The notes: generated by a model from the letters alone, not told the origin. A stretch of 64,000 nucleotides of DNA from an uncultured Sphingorhabdus sp. (GCA_937873665.1 CALMYW010000519.1:1-64000), one strand, 5' to 3'; counted from the stretch's first letter, positions 44,785-54,245 are shown. Translations and numbers: made by a program.

Positions 44785-45160
44785 TTTGAAAATGATTGGA
44801 AAGTTGCCATTCCTGATATTTGCCTATTTCTCCCCGATTTCTGCCATTTTTCGCCAGCGACATGTCGCGTACGGTGTGCTTGCATTTTCAGTGCTCCGAA
44901 GGTGGATTCGATGATGATTTCTGACTTGGAAAAAAGCCTATGAAACTGCGGGTTTCGATGGATTTCATAGCCCGATTGGCGCCTGAATGGAATCGAAAAC
45001 GAGCGGACATCGCCGCTTCATTTTTGGCAGTTTTCCGTTAAAGGGTCAGCAAATAGCCATATTTGACGGTTAAAACGTGAGGCGTTCCGCGCCTCTCCGC
45101 CTATCCCCTACCCTGCAAATGCCGGGTCATTTTTGCCAAATCATGGGTTGCAGTATTGGC
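44630..45160. other. probable oriT region
   Basis: Non-coding DNA upstream of the accessory protein-traD-traI operon, where MobF oriT sites normally lie. It contains an 18-base direct repeat with two mismatches (44677-44694 and 44755-44772, GATTTGGAT-TT/CC-AAGTCAT), the motif GCGTACGGTGTGCTT (44867-44881, resembling the F nic context GCGT..GGTGTG..GCTT), an inverted repeat CTATGAAA/TTTCATAG (44938-44970) and a hairpin GAGGCG-TTCCG-CGCCTC (45079-45095). The exact nick is not determined. Confidence 0.6.
44867..44889 (+). repeat. direct repeat copy 1 (att or nic-like motif)
   Basis: GCGTACGGTGTGCTT followed by GCATTTTC. The first 15 bases are identical to 62264-62278, where AGATTTTC follows; 21 of 23 bases match overall, in the same orientation. 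The two copies bracket 17.4 kb containing the defence genes and integrases. Confidence 0.75.
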
Positions 45161-45163
45161 ACT

Positions 45164-45201
45164 AAAAAAGGCCCCGCAACTGATGCTGCGGAACCTTTTT
45201 G
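45164..45201 (-). terminator. intrinsic terminator of ssb copy 1
   Basis: On the minus strand, AAAAGGTTCCGCA - GCATCAGT - TGCGGGGCCTTTTTT: a stem of about 9 GC-rich pairs followed by a T-run, 27 bases after the ssb stop. Confidence 0.85.
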
Positions 45202-45227
45202 GTTTGACGATCAGGAATGCTGCGGCG

Positions 45228-45596
45228 CTACTTCGAGCGCCGCTTCTTGGGTTCATCATTGGAGGCCTCCTTCGCCTTGACGAGGAAGTCGACCTGCTCG
45301 GCGACGATCTCGCAGCCGTAACGGTCGGTGCCATTCTGATCAGTCCATTTGGTGTAGTGGATACGCCCGGTGACCATGATCATCGCGCCCTTGGTGACAT
45401 GCTCTGCAACGCATTTGCCGACGCCGTTGAAGCAGGTGATCCGGTGCCATTCGGTTTCGGATTGGCGGTTGCCTTCGCCGTCTTTAAAGCTGCGGGTGGT
45501 GGCAAGTGATACGGTGGTGATCGATGCCCCTGACTGGGTGTTACGGACCTCCGGAGTGTTGCCAACGAAGCCGACGAGAGTGACTGTGTTTTTCAT
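45228..45596 (-). CDS. ssb: single-stranded DNA-binding protein, copy 1
   Basis: 122 residues with one OB fold: MKNTVTLVGFVGNTPEVRNT, TEWHRITCFNGVGKCVAEHV, TKGAMIMVTGRIHYTKWTDQ. It lacks the acidic C-terminal tip (DDDIPF-like) of housekeeping SSB and ends PKKRRSK, so it is an element-borne type that may not recruit the host's SSB partners. AAAGGT precedes the ATG. A structured leader shared with the second ssb (63407-63799) lies upstream. It is probably expressed in the recipient to protect incoming single-stranded DNA. Confidence 0.93.
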   Translation of the reverse strand: MKNTVTLVGFVGNTPEVRNTQSGASITTVSLATTRSFKDGEGNRQSETEWHRITCFNGVGKCVAEHVTKGAMIMVTGRIHYTKWTDQNGTDRYGCEIVAEQVDFLVKAKEASNDEPKKRRSK

Positions 45597-45599
45597 GGC

Positions 45600-45800
45600 A
45601 TTGACCTTTCGAAGCTGTTTCTAACCGTCCAAGGGACCATCCCTTTGACTGAGCCCCGTTAAGACCGGGCACGGTCAGGACTGCACCGAGCGCAGCGAGG
45701 GAAACCCCGCTCACAGGAGTGGTGCGGGCAGCGGCGCGAAGCGCAGCAACACGGTCCGCATGAGCGCGGGTTGCAGACCTGCCCGGGTCCGGTCAGGGGC
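45600..45800 (-). ncRNA. structured 5' leader of ssb copy 1
   Basis: Shares blocks with the leader of the other ssb at 63803-63990: GTGGTGCGGGCAGCGGC ... CAACACGG (45719-45754, plus-strand view) and GGGACCATCCC (45633-45643). Near the start codon the RNA forms AAGGG-AUGGU-CCCUU; the other copy has CCGGG-GAUGGU-CCCGG, a compensatory change of the two outer pairs. The hairpin GCGC-UUC-GCGC replaces GCGGC-UAAA-GCCGC. Conserved structure with changed sequence supports a regulatory RNA. Confidence 0.65.
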
Positions 45801-45926
45801 GTGGATTAGTCATGAAAGGGGATGTTCATTTGGGCGGCTACGGCTTTGATTTGGAACGCCCATGAAGAAGGCTCTGCCCGCCATTGTCATTGCTTGGGAA
45901 CCCGTGCTGTGCTTAACACCAGAACC

Positions 45927-48900
45927 ATGCAGGGGTCTTCCGACATCGATACATTTATTGCCGCATGGCGCGATACGGGAGGATCGGAGCTCGCCAATAC
46001 GCAGAGCTTCATAAACGGACTGTGCCAGATTCTCGAGATCGATGCGCCTGCGGGTAGCCGGGCCGACGATACGCATAATGATTACGTGTTCGAGCGCCGC
46101 GTGTTTCAGGACAATGGCGATGGAACGCAGAGCTTTGGCCGCATCGATTGCTACAAGCGGGGCGCGTTCATTCTGGAAGCAAAGCAAGGCAGCGAGGCAG
46201 ATCGGGCGGCGGCAGAACGTAACGAAGACGATCTCGACATTTTCGGCCAGACCGCCAGTGCCCGCGTCAAGCGCGGCACTGCGAGGCGCGGCACGCCTGG
46301 CTGGGCCAAGGCGATGGTGCAGGCCAAAGGGCAGGCCGAACGCTATGCCAAAGCACTGCCCATAGACCATGGCTGGCCGCCCATATTGCTTGTGGCGGAT
46401 ATTGGCTATTGCATCGAAGTCTATGCCGATTTCACCGGAACGGGGAAAGCATATGCGCAATTCCCGGATCGGGCACGTTACCGCATCATGCTGGAGGATC
46501 TGCGCGATGAGGCGGTGCGCGATCGGCTGCGCGCGATCTGGACCAACCCCAAAAGCATCGACCCCGCCGCGCGCGCCGCCGCCGTCACACGTGATATTGC
46601 CAATTTGCTCGCGACAGTAGCCCGCAGGCTTGAAAAGCGCGGCTATAATGCCGAAACGACGAGCGGCTTTTTAATGCGGGTGCTGTTCACGATGTTCGCC
46701 GAAGACAGTGGTCTTATCCCGCACAAGAGCTTCACCAACCTGCTTAAAAACCAGCGCGCGCACCCTGAACATCTGGAACATCAATTGGCCGCATTATGGG
46801 CGGCAATGGATGAGGGGCAATTCTCGCCTGCGCTGGGCGTGCCGCTCAAAAAGTTCAACGGCTATCTGTTCAAGGAACGCACCGCTATTCCGCTTGATGC
46901 CGAAGAACTCGAGGTGCTGATCCAGGCGGGCGAGCATGTGTGGACAGAGGTGGAGCCTGCGATTTTCGGCACACTGCTGGAACGCGCGCTCAACCCCAAA
47001 GAGCGGGCAAAGCTTGGCGCGCATTATACCCCGCGCGCCTATGTGGAACGCCTGATCAGCCCGACGATTATGGAACCGCTGCGAGCGGATTGGAACGGCG
47101 TGCGCGTCGCCGCGTCTGAGCTGATTGGCGAAAACAAGGCGATTGAGGCCAAGGCGCATGTCGAAGCGTTTCACGCCAAGCTGGCGCAAACCAAGGTACT
47201 TGATCCGGCGTGCGGCACCGGCAATTTCCTCTATGTCGCAATGGCGAGGATGAAAGAGCTGGAAGGCGAAGTGCTTGATCTGCTGGTCGAGCTGGGCGAT
47301 GACCAATATGTTGCAGAGATTAGTGGCCACACTATCACGCCGGAAAACTTCCTTGGCATAGAGATCAACCCGCGCGCGGCGGCGATTGCGCAACTGGTGC
47401 TTTGGATCGGCTATCTGCAATGGCATTTCCGCGTCAACGGTGCAGACAAAGCCCCGCCTGAGCCCATCCTGCGCGATGTGCGCACCATCGAAAATCGTGA
47501 TGCCCTGATCGATTGGGACAAGCGCGAACTCGTCCGCGATGATGCAGGCAAGCCGATGACGCGCTGGGATGGCGAGACGATGAAGGATCATCCGGTGACG
47601 GGCAAAAAAGTGCCCGATGAAGCGGCACAGGTGGAAGTCTATCGCTATATCAAACCTCGCGCGACCAAATGGCCCAAGGCGGATTTCATCGTTGGCAACC
47701 CGCCGTTCATTGGCGGCAAGGATGTTCGCGAACGATTGGGCGATGGCTATTTTGAGGCGTTGTTTAAAACCACCGATGTGCCCGAAAGCGCGGATTTTGT
47801 GATGCACTGGTGGGACAAGGCGGGGTTGGCGGCGCGCAAATCTGCCACGCGGCGATTTGGGTTCGTTACCACCAACAGCATCACACAGGTGTTCAGCAGG
47901 CGGGTGATAGCCAAGCATCTGGAAGCGAAAGACCGCGTGAGCCTGCTATTTGCCATTCCCAACCATCCTTGGGTGGATGAAAAGGACGGGGCCGCCGTGC
48001 GTATTGCGATGACGGTTGCGGCCAAGGGCAAGACCGAAGGGCGGTTGCTATCGGTCACCGATGAAAGCGCTGCACCGGAGCGCGTGGAGTTTTCGGAAAG
48101 CATCGGCGCGATCAGCAGCGATCTGCGCACCGGGGCCGATGTGACGGCGACGGTGCAGCTAAAGGCGAATGAAGGCCTATCGTCCATGGGAGTTAAACTT
48201 CATGGCGATGGCTTCGTAGTTACACCTGAGCAGGCAGAGCAACTTGGCGCTAGTAACTTCCCGAGTAAAATTCGAACAGGAGACGGCGACGAGCTCGAGG
48301 TCATCTTTGACTATCGTAATGGCCGCGATCTCGCATCCCGTCCGCGCGGAGTGAAACTGATTGACCTTTACGGACTTACTGAGGAGCAAGTGCGGGAGGG
48401 GTATCCAGCGGTTTACCAGCATATCCTTACTAACGTAAAACCACACCGCGAACTAAACAATCGCGCCAGTTATCGGGAAAATTGGTGGCTTTTCGGAGAG
48501 GTTCGCTCCGAGATGCGCAAGGCTTTGCGTGGTCTTTCTGAATATATCGCGACAGTCCATACGGCAAAGCACCGAGTTTTTCAGTTTATGCCGACAACCA
48601 TCTATCCTGATAGCATGGTGGTTAGCATCGCCACCGAAGACAGATATATATTAGGAATTGTTTCCAGTTATGTTCATGTTGTTTGGTCTGCCGCGACCGG
48701 AGCAAGACTCGGCGTTGGAGATGACTTGCGATATAGTAATTCCATTTGCTTCGCCAAATTCCCCTTCCCCGCCGATGTCCCCGAACAGCTGAAGGACAAG
48801 ATCCGTGCCGAGGCCGAGGCGCTCGACGCGTTGCGCAAGCGCGTTCTGGCCGAGCACGTGGATCTGACCCTCACCAAGCTCTACAATGTGCTGGAGGCGC

Positions 48901-49403
48901 TAAAAGAAGACCGCGCGCTGACCGACGGGGAGCGGGACATTCATGACAAGGGTCTTGTGACGCTGATCCGCCAGCACCATGATGCGCTCGATGCTCTGGT
49001 CGCGCAGGCTTATGGGTGGGAGGGGGACTTGGCGGACGAAGAGATATTGACCCGCCTTGTCGCGCTCAACAAGGCGCGCGCTGCCGAAGAGGCCAAGGGC
49101 GTAATCCGCTGGCTCCGCCCCGAATACCAAGCGCCAGACTATACCGCCCCCATCAACGCGACGCTCGATCTGGGCGAGTCCACCGCCCCCGCACCGGATA
49201 ATGTCATCCCCTGGCCCGAAAAGCTGCCAGACCAAGTCAGCGCAATCGCCGCCGTCCTCGCAGCCGCGCCAACGCCGCTTGCCGCGCAAGACATCGCCCG
49301 CAACTTTAAGGGCAAACGCGCCGTGTCGGTTAAGCCTGTGCTGGATGCGCTCGCGGCAATTGGCCAAGCAAGACGATTAAAGGATGGTCGGTACGCTGCA
49401 TAA
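45927..49403 (+). CDS. MmeI-like fused restriction-modification enzyme (type IIG/IIL)
   Basis: About 1,158 residues from the ATG at 45927. The N-terminal PD-(D/E)xK nuclease has D74 (GRIDCYKRG) and E84-x-K86 (ILEAKQ). A helical spacer follows to about residue 380, then an N6-adenine methyltransferase with motif I DPACGTGNF (D426) and motif IV NPPF (N591), then a target-recognition region (about 720-960) and a C-terminal helical domain. One protein cuts and methylates, so no partner gene is needed. The target sequence cannot be read. The recognition region is visibly less GC-rich than the rest, consistent with domain swapping. Confidence 0.92.
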   Translation: MQGSSDIDTFIAAWRDTGGSELANTQSFINGLCQILEIDAPAGSRADDTHNDYVFERRVFQDNGDGTQSFGRIDCYKRGAFILEAKQGSEADRAAAERNEDDLDIFGQTASARVKRGTARRGTPGWAKAMVQAKGQAERYAKALPIDHGWPPILLVADIGYCIEVYADFTGTGKAYAQFPDRARYRIMLEDLRDEAVRDRLRAIWTNPKSIDPAARAAAVTRDIANLLATVARRLEKRGYNAETTSGFLMRVLFTMFAEDSGLIPHKSFTNLLKNQRAHPEHLEHQLAALWAAMDEGQFSPALGVPLKKFNGYLFKERTAIPLDAEELEVLIQAGEHVWTEVEPAIFGTLLERALNPKERAKLGAHYTPRAYVERLISPTIMEPLRADWNGVRVAASELIGENKAIEAKAHVEAFHAKLAQTKVLDPACGTGNFLYVAMARMKELEGEVLDLLVELGDDQYVAEISGHTITPENFLGIEINPRAAAIAQLVLWIGYLQWHFRVNGADKAPPEPILRDVRTIENRDALIDWDKRELVRDDAGKPMTRWDGETMKDHPVTGKKVPDEAAQVEVYRYIKPRATKWPKADFIVGNPPFIGGKDVRERLGDGYFEALFKTTDVPESADFVMHWWDKAGLAARKSATRRFGFVTTNSITQVFSRRVIAKHLEAKDRVSLLFAIPNHPWVDEKDGAAVRIAMTVAAKGKTEGRLLSVTDESAAPERVEFSESIGAISSDLRTGADVTATVQLKANEGLSSMGVKLHGDGFVVTPEQAEQLGASNFPSKIRTGDGDELEVIFDYRNGRDLASRPRGVKLIDLYGLTEEQVREGYPAVYQHILTNVKPHRELNNRASYRENWWLFGEVRSEMRKALRGLSEYIATVHTAKHRVFQFMPTTIYPDSMVVSIATEDRYILGIVSSYVHVVWSAATGARLGVGDDLRYSNSICFAKFPFPADVPEQLKDKIRAEAEALDALRKRVLAEHVDLTLTKLYNVLEALKEDRALTDGERDIHDKGLVTLIRQHHDALDALVAQAYGWEGDLADEEILTRLVALNKARAAEEAKGVIRWLRPEYQAPDYTAPINATLDLGESTAPAPDNVIPWPEKLPDQVSAIAAVLAAAPTPLAAQDIARNFKGKRAVSVKPVLDALAAIGQARRLKDGRYAA

Positions 49404-49438
49404 CCAGAAGCCGAAATACTGAAGCCTTCACTTATTAC

Positions 49439-50059
49439 TTAAAGCAATGTGCCCTGCCCACTTTCTTCAGGTTTCTTGCGCCGCTGACGCCGCTTGAAAT
49501 CCCATGGCGGTTCAGGGTTATCCATCGCCCATAGTCCACGCCGATTTCGCTGCGCGTCCTCCTGCGCACTGAAATATTCGTCTTCCCGCTCGAATGTCCA
49601 TCGCTCGACCACCCAAGCCCAGCCATTTACGATCATCTCAAGCTCAATGTTTCGGGTAGCTGGGCGAGCGTTCTTAACGGTGCCTGTGCTGCATAGACCA
49701 TTTAGATAATAGTTGATCCTGCCGACCTCCAATTGCTCGGTCAGGTATCCCATGCACAACATCCGTTTGTATGGATCAATTGGAACGCCGCCGGTTGATT
49801 CCTTACCTATCGGATCAAGACGCAGGGTTTTCCCGGCGATCAAACTTTGAAGAAATGCTTGCGATTCAGGGCCGAAAGGCTGTTCAATCTCAGGTGCATC
49901 AATGAATGCGAAGCGAAAGGGAATGCGTGGAACCCAGGCTTCACGCCAAGGATGCCAGACATTCGCCAAAAAACCGTCACCATCAAACACCTTAACGACG
50001 TTGGCCTTCAAGACCTCAACTGGTGAGGCTGGGCCGGGATCATCAGGGACTATGATCAT
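49439..50059 (-). CDS. thermonuclease (SNase) family protein, cytoplasmic type
   Basis: About 206 residues from the ATG at 50059; an in-frame start at 50125 would overlap the upstream gene. The domain reads LKANVVKVFDGDGFLANVWH, IPFRFAFIDAPEIEQPFGPE, DPYKRMLCMGYL and AQEDAQRNRRGLW, covering the calcium site, first catalytic Arg and second Arg region of SNases. There is no signal peptide, unlike the other SNases in this window, so an intracellular target is likely. It follows the TPR-like gene on the same strand in what looks like a two-gene defence-island operon. Confidence 0.82.
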   Translation of the reverse strand: MIIVPDDPGPASPVEVLKANVVKVFDGDGFLANVWHPWREAWVPRIPFRFAFIDAPEIEQPFGPESQAFLQSLIAGKTLRLDPIGKESTGGVPIDPYKRMLCMGYLTEQLEVGRINYYLNGLCSTGTVKNARPATRNIELEMIVNGWAWVVERWTFEREDEYFSAQEDAQRNRRGLWAMDNPEPPWDFKRRQRRKKPEESGQGTLL

Positions 50060-50081
50060 AGCAGACCGTTCGTCTCGGCCG

Positions 50082-51113
50082 TCATTTTCTGAGCAACCAG
50101 CCAAAGCGTTCAGGGTCTTGTGCAATCAAAAACTCAGTTATCCGCTGCCTCTGCGATCTTGACGTTCGGGACAGCAATGCGCGCAAGTCTTTATCGATAG
50201 CGTGTCTGTCAGCGCCAAGTTTCTCGGCTTTCACATACCAATCACGCCCCGCGATCAACTCACCGAGTTCGATATGTACAGCGCCGAGTAACGTGCAGGG
50301 ACGGAAGTCCTTCGGCGTCAATTCATGCGCTGCTAGTCCCTGCGCCTTCGCTTCATCAAGGTTATGCAGATCGCGTAACGCTCCTCCGCGAGTGGTTAGA
50401 AGCGCTGACCGCGCCTTAGCGTCAGTTCCCGCTTTTGCAAGTGCCTCGTCCGTCAATCCCAACGCCGAGTTCGGCTTCGCTGCCTTTCGCCAATGACTGC
50501 TAGCGTTAATGGCTTTCCACGGGTCGCGTGATCTTTCCCATTCGTGCGTAAGCGCTTCTGCCTCAATTAAATGCCATGCTCTTTGAAGTTCTTCGGTCCA
50601 GCAATCCTCAGCTTCTGTTTGAAGCCAAGCAACATCGTCGGCATTCAGCCGATCACCGCTGGAAACGCAGCGAAGCAGCGACATGACGCGTGGATAATGC
50701 TCTGATTCTACGAAACCGATCCCGAAACGTTGTTTCAGCTCTTTAGCTTCACGCTGTCTTTTGAGTTTGGGATCGCGTGCCTGTGCGGCGAAAAACTCCT
50801 TCAGTTCAGCAGCCCGCTGCATTGCTTGTGCGGCAAGCGCTTCCGCGGCTTCGGCGGCACGTTTTTCGGCAAGTGCAATACGATCCGAGCGCTCTTGTTC
50901 AGCCTTCTGCTGAAAGGCCTCCCAACCCATCTCGCCAGCAACGAAAAGGCAAAGGGCGTCGAGTTTGTTTGTCACCAAAAATCCTAGCGACAATCCACTA
51001 AGCGGAATACCGTCGTCGATCTTCTTCAAAATACCATTGAGCCGAGCGCCTTGTTGTGCTGCTCCCGGGAGATCGTCGAGAAAATATCGGCTAGCTAAAC
51101 TATCTACCATCAT
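50082..51113 (-). CDS. TPR-like helical protein paired with an SNase
   Basis: 343 residues. A hydrophobic N-terminal third (IPLSGLSLGFLVTNKLDALC) is followed by a coiled coil rich in Ala, Glu and Gln (about residues 70-125), then helical repeats (SALGLTDEALAKAGTDAKAR; AALRDLHNLDEAKAQGLAAH; GAVHIELGELIAGRDWYVKA) with the look of tetratricopeptides. I do not recognise a named family. The stop lies 23 bases before the SNase start. A sensor or regulator for the nuclease is plausible but unproven. Confidence 0.65.
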   Translation of the reverse strand: MMVDSLASRYFLDDLPGAAQQGARLNGILKKIDDGIPLSGLSLGFLVTNKLDALCLFVAGEMGWEAFQQKAEQERSDRIALAEKRAAEAAEALAAQAMQRAAELKEFFAAQARDPKLKRQREAKELKQRFGIGFVESEHYPRVMSLLRCVSSGDRLNADDVAWLQTEAEDCWTEELQRAWHLIEAEALTHEWERSRDPWKAINASSHWRKAAKPNSALGLTDEALAKAGTDAKARSALLTTRGGALRDLHNLDEAKAQGLAAHELTPKDFRPCTLLGAVHIELGELIAGRDWYVKAEKLGADRHAIDKDLRALLSRTSRSQRQRITEFLIAQDPERFGWLLRK

Positions 51114-51283
51114 ACCTTATCGCGCAGATCATTGGCGGAAAAACTAACGAGAATGTCCAAAGTTGCTTTGCATGGAACTAGTCGATGGTCTGTCGTGTAG
51201 CACGATCTGAAACGATAGCTCTATTGCGTTTATGTTGGATAACTGAATGTTGAGATCGTTGATGGCAACGGCGCTGGGCCTAC

Positions 51284-52135
51284 TTAACATTTCTTGGTGT
51301 TAGCCTTGTGATCACGATACGCGTTCCAGCTTTTGCAGAGACTGTTTTTTCGAAGTTTGTAAAGATAGGGGAGATTCATCGGCGCTGCTTCAACGGCAGC
51401 ATTATAATCAAGCAGGAGCAACATAACATCGCCCATCTGGGCACCCCTAGCTTGGGCTGCATTTAGTCGCAACCGAAGTTGGCAGATTGAGCGGGCAGCG
51501 GCCCAGTGCCCCTGGAGAGCACCAAACACTTCGGATGACAGGAAAAATGGTAATAGCGCTAAAAAAACCCGCGCAATCGAAACGCGTAGCTCGGCATTGT
51601 CTGAGGGCATCAGAATCAGCCCGCCAATCACTGCGACTAGAGCGATCATAACCAAGAAGAGTGCCATCCATCGCCCGCTTTCCTCTTGCAGCTTTTCTGT
51701 CCAAAACGCAGATTCTTCTAGCATCTCAGCAAGTCGCGACGGCCCTTTTGGAGCCGTAGTCGCAAAATAGTGTGGATCGGCGAGCTGGGTCGCACGGCTG
51801 TCATCCACGTTGAAGGACTGATAAATCTGGAAAAGTTGTTCTGGGGAAGGAGCGTCCGTGAAGCCTTCCAATACAAGACAAGCCCGCCTCGCTTGATCGC
51901 CATCTGTTTTATAACGACGATAATTGTGCGTTGCAGTTAGCCAAATGACAAGTAACACGGCACCTGCGGCTGCAAGATAAAGTTGAAGAGCGCTATCATT
52001 AGAAAATACGGAGACTGCCGCGATCGCTGCGATTAGGAACTGGGATGTAATCACCCACACCCGTAGTCGCTGAGCTTCATCGAACGAGGCTCGTTGATAT
52101 CCCACAAACTGGGCTGGATTGAAGCTATCGGACAT
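51284..52135 (-). CDS. S-4TM-type pore-forming effector
   Basis: 283 residues from the ATG at 52135. Four hydrophobic helices occur in two pairs: VITSQFLIAAIAAVSVF and LYLAAAGAVLLVIWLTATHN; then, after about 90 soluble residues, MALFLVMIALVAVIGGLIL and ARVFLALLPFFLSSEVFG. This 2+2 layout is that of S-4TM putative effectors, which are linked to nucleotide-second-messenger defence and thought to permeabilise the inner membrane. It is the last gene of the CD-NTase operon and overlaps the GrpB-like gene by 11 bases. Confidence 0.82.
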   Translation of the reverse strand: MSDSFNPAQFVGYQRASFDEAQRLRVWVITSQFLIAAIAAVSVFSNDSALQLYLAAAGAVLLVIWLTATHNYRRYKTDGDQARRACLVLEGFTDAPSPEQLFQIYQSFNVDDSRATQLADPHYFATTAPKGPSRLAEMLEESAFWTEKLQEESGRWMALFLVMIALVAVIGGLILMPSDNAELRVSIARVFLALLPFFLSSEVFGALQGHWAAARSICQLRLRLNAAQARGAQMGDVMLLLLDYNAAVEAAPMNLPYLYKLRKNSLCKSWNAYRDHKANTKKC

Positions 52136-52643
52136 TTGCCCCACCCAAAACGCTGCGTACAAACTCGCTTTTTCCAGCTGCATACGCGTCTAGATCGGTA
52201 GGATGCAGGTCCGCAAGGTTCCTCTTCAGAATTTCATAACGCCTAGCTAGGCTACTGTCGGATCGCAAAGCATCGCGAAATGTAATCATAGCTTGCCAGT
52301 ACGGCCCATTTATTGGCGCAACGTGCAAGTGTACCGCCGGTTTATCTTCTTCGCGGACAAGTTCCAAGAATGAAACACCGTATTCCTTTGATTGAGCCTG
52401 CCCCTGCTTATAGCCAAGCTTTTTTAGATCTTCGAAAAATGCTTCCTTTGAAGGTGAAAAGGTCCCGATTAGTAGATCAATGATCGGCTTACCCGAGATT
52501 CCCGCTATCGCTGCACTACCTATAGGCTCAATATCGCAAGGACCGAGGGCCTGTTTTATTCTTTTCATTTCTGCGACTTGAAGCTGAGGCCAAGCGGGAT
52601 CGTAAGGGAGTATCCAAACCTCCTGAGATGTCGATTCACTCAT
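52125..52643 (-). CDS. GrpB-like nucleotidyltransferase of the CBASS-like operon
   Basis: 172 residues. The GrpB/UPF0157 motif is clear: VWILPYDPAWPQLQVAEMKR at the start, then IEPIGSAAIAGISGKPIIDLL (G42-S43, D56; the usual HIGST reads PIGSA). GrpB proteins have a minimal nucleotidyltransferase fold of uncertain activity. It sits between the CD-NTase and the S-4TM effector, overlapping the latter, so it is probably part of the same system. It could modify a nucleotide, a tRNA or a partner protein; the sequence does not say. Confidence 0.82.
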   Translation of the reverse strand: MSESTSQEVWILPYDPAWPQLQVAEMKRIKQALGPCDIEPIGSAAIAGISGKPIIDLLIGTFSPSKEAFFEDLKKLGYKQGQAQSKEYGVSFLELVREEDKPAVHLHVAPINGPYWQAMITFRDALRSDSSLARRYEILKRNLADLHPTDLDAYAAGKSEFVRSVLGGANVR

Positions 52644-52799
52644 TCGACAGAACTAACGGCAGTCACTGTTTAACAGCAACAATTTTTTGACAAAATGGCG
52701 AATGGCCTTGCTGTGCGTTTGCAACCTAGCACGTAAATTTGTCAGCGACTTCGCCATTTTCGCAAGATACAGGATCGCTCAATTGCAGACCCTTATTCG

Positions 52800-54245
52800 T
52801 CACTCAATTATCACCAAGAAAGGCGCACTCTGACCGACAAGACGATCATCTGAACGCCTGATTATGAACGCTTCGGCGATATGCACCCCGCGATAGCGTA
52901 GCGATTCCCATCTCCGATTCCCAGTCATGGCAGGATTGAATCCCCCGCGCCCTTGCCCCAACGCCATTGCCATTGCACCGGTATTCGTAATTCTCCATTG
53001 TACTCGATAGCCTTCTGGCAACGATTGCCCGTTATTAACCGTGACATCGAACCAAATTCCACCCGATCTGGATAGGCTTTCTTCTTGTTGCAGACGCCTG
53101 CCTGACATTGCATCCTTCGAACTTTGCCAAATAGCAACGACTTGGACGTTTTGGCTGAATGAGTCTGCCTTGGGCCAAGGCGGTGCCTGCATGTGAGGAG
53201 GCGAGAAGAAGGTACGAGGCAGAATAGCAACCCCAAAACTCGCAACTGCATCCACAAGTCCGTCCAGATGAGCGGCGGTAGACGCCAATAGATTTGAAAC
53301 AAGCGATTTGCTTTCATCAGCGCTTGCTTTCGTCAGAACGGATTCTCCCTTTGCGAATTCATCGCCGAATATGCGCCTCCAAGCTGCTATGCTCCTTGCG
53401 CGATCTTCCTCATCATAAGCCTCATCAATCCAATTTCGGTATTTGTTGATGAAATTTCGGAAATTTGAGTATTGTGCCTCGGTCCAGCTCGCGGCAAGGT
53501 CCTCGGATGCCAAATGTGGGTTGCTCACCACAGGCTTGTGGGGTCGAGCCTGGAGCCAATCATCCAGTCGGCCCATTACGGTCTTTAGTGTGGTTGGCAC
53601 GTCAGCAAACGCGTCCGATTCCTTGTCCGTCCAGTAAATTTGGTTTGCCAATAGCGTCGTGAGCAAGACGGACGGACAAGTGAAGGTCGTCTTGATATCT
53701 CTAAGATACTTGAGCAAGCGAGTCACTTTACGAAATGAGTTGCTGCCTGAGTAGCCATTCTGTTCTTTCAACCATTCAGTAAACAACATGGGCTCCGATC
53801 GTTCAAATAAATCGGCTCCTCTGTTGCAGACTTCGTAACGATCCGGAATCAGCCGCCCCACCACGCATGGCGCAATATCGACCTGCCGGTCGCCGACATA
53901 AGTGATCGTGACACAATAGTCCCACGTCTTAGCCTTATCGCCGTAAGTCGCACTATCCGAGAATGCTTGCCCTAATGATTTCACATAATCAGCTGCTGTC
54001 CAATTATCGACTGGCTCGACAAGGACCAATAGGTCGGCATCGAATTCGGCTCCATGCAGTGGTTTGATAATCGTATCATGCGCCCATGACCCTTGCGGAT
54101 AAAAGCGGATGATTTCAGGCGCCCAGTCACATTGACGCACGAAATTGGTCAGCGCACTGACGTTTGTTTCAAGCGCATTAAGCCTTGTTCGATTAAGATT
54201 TACGGTATCGTTCAAGAAGGACCTGAACTGCGAAATTAACTTCAA
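52800..54245 (-). CDS. CD-NTase (SMODS) with AGS-C sensor domain, CBASS-like cyclase
   Basis: 481 residues with a TTG start after a GGGGGG run. The nucleotidyltransferase core has GS in FYPQGSWAHDT (G52-S53), EFDADLLV (D69, D71) and the third acid in QVDIAPC (D123). A helical SMODS part follows, and the C-terminal 100 residues (IWFDVTVNNGQSLPEGYRVQ, WRITNTGAMAMA, VHIAEAFIIRRSDDRLVGQS) form the AGS-C sensor-like domain. All catalytic residues are intact. The expected product is a cyclic di- or trinucleotide made on phage infection, acting on the S-4TM effector. The CapV, Cap2/3 and HORMA proteins of other CBASS types are absent. Confidence 0.88.
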   Translation of the reverse strand: MKLISQFRSFLNDTVNLNRTRLNALETNVSALTNFVRQCDWAPEIIRFYPQGSWAHDTIIKPLHGAEFDADLLVLVEPVDNWTAADYVKSLGQAFSDSATYGDKAKTWDYCVTITYVGDRQVDIAPCVVGRLIPDRYEVCNRGADLFERSEPMLFTEWLKEQNGYSGSNSFRKVTRLLKYLRDIKTTFTCPSVLLTTLLANQIYWTDKESDAFADVPTTLKTVMGRLDDWLQARPHKPVVSNPHLASEDLAASWTEAQYSNFRNFINKYRNWIDEAYDEEDRARSIAAWRRIFGDEFAKGESVLTKASADESKSLVSNLLASTAAHLDGLVDAVASFGVAILPRTFFSPPHMQAPPWPKADSFSQNVQVVAIWQSSKDAMSGRRLQQEESLSRSGGIWFDVTVNNGQSLPEGYRVQWRITNTGAMAMALGQGRGGFNPAMTGNRRWESLRYRGVHIAEAFIIRRSDDRLVGQSAPFLVIIE

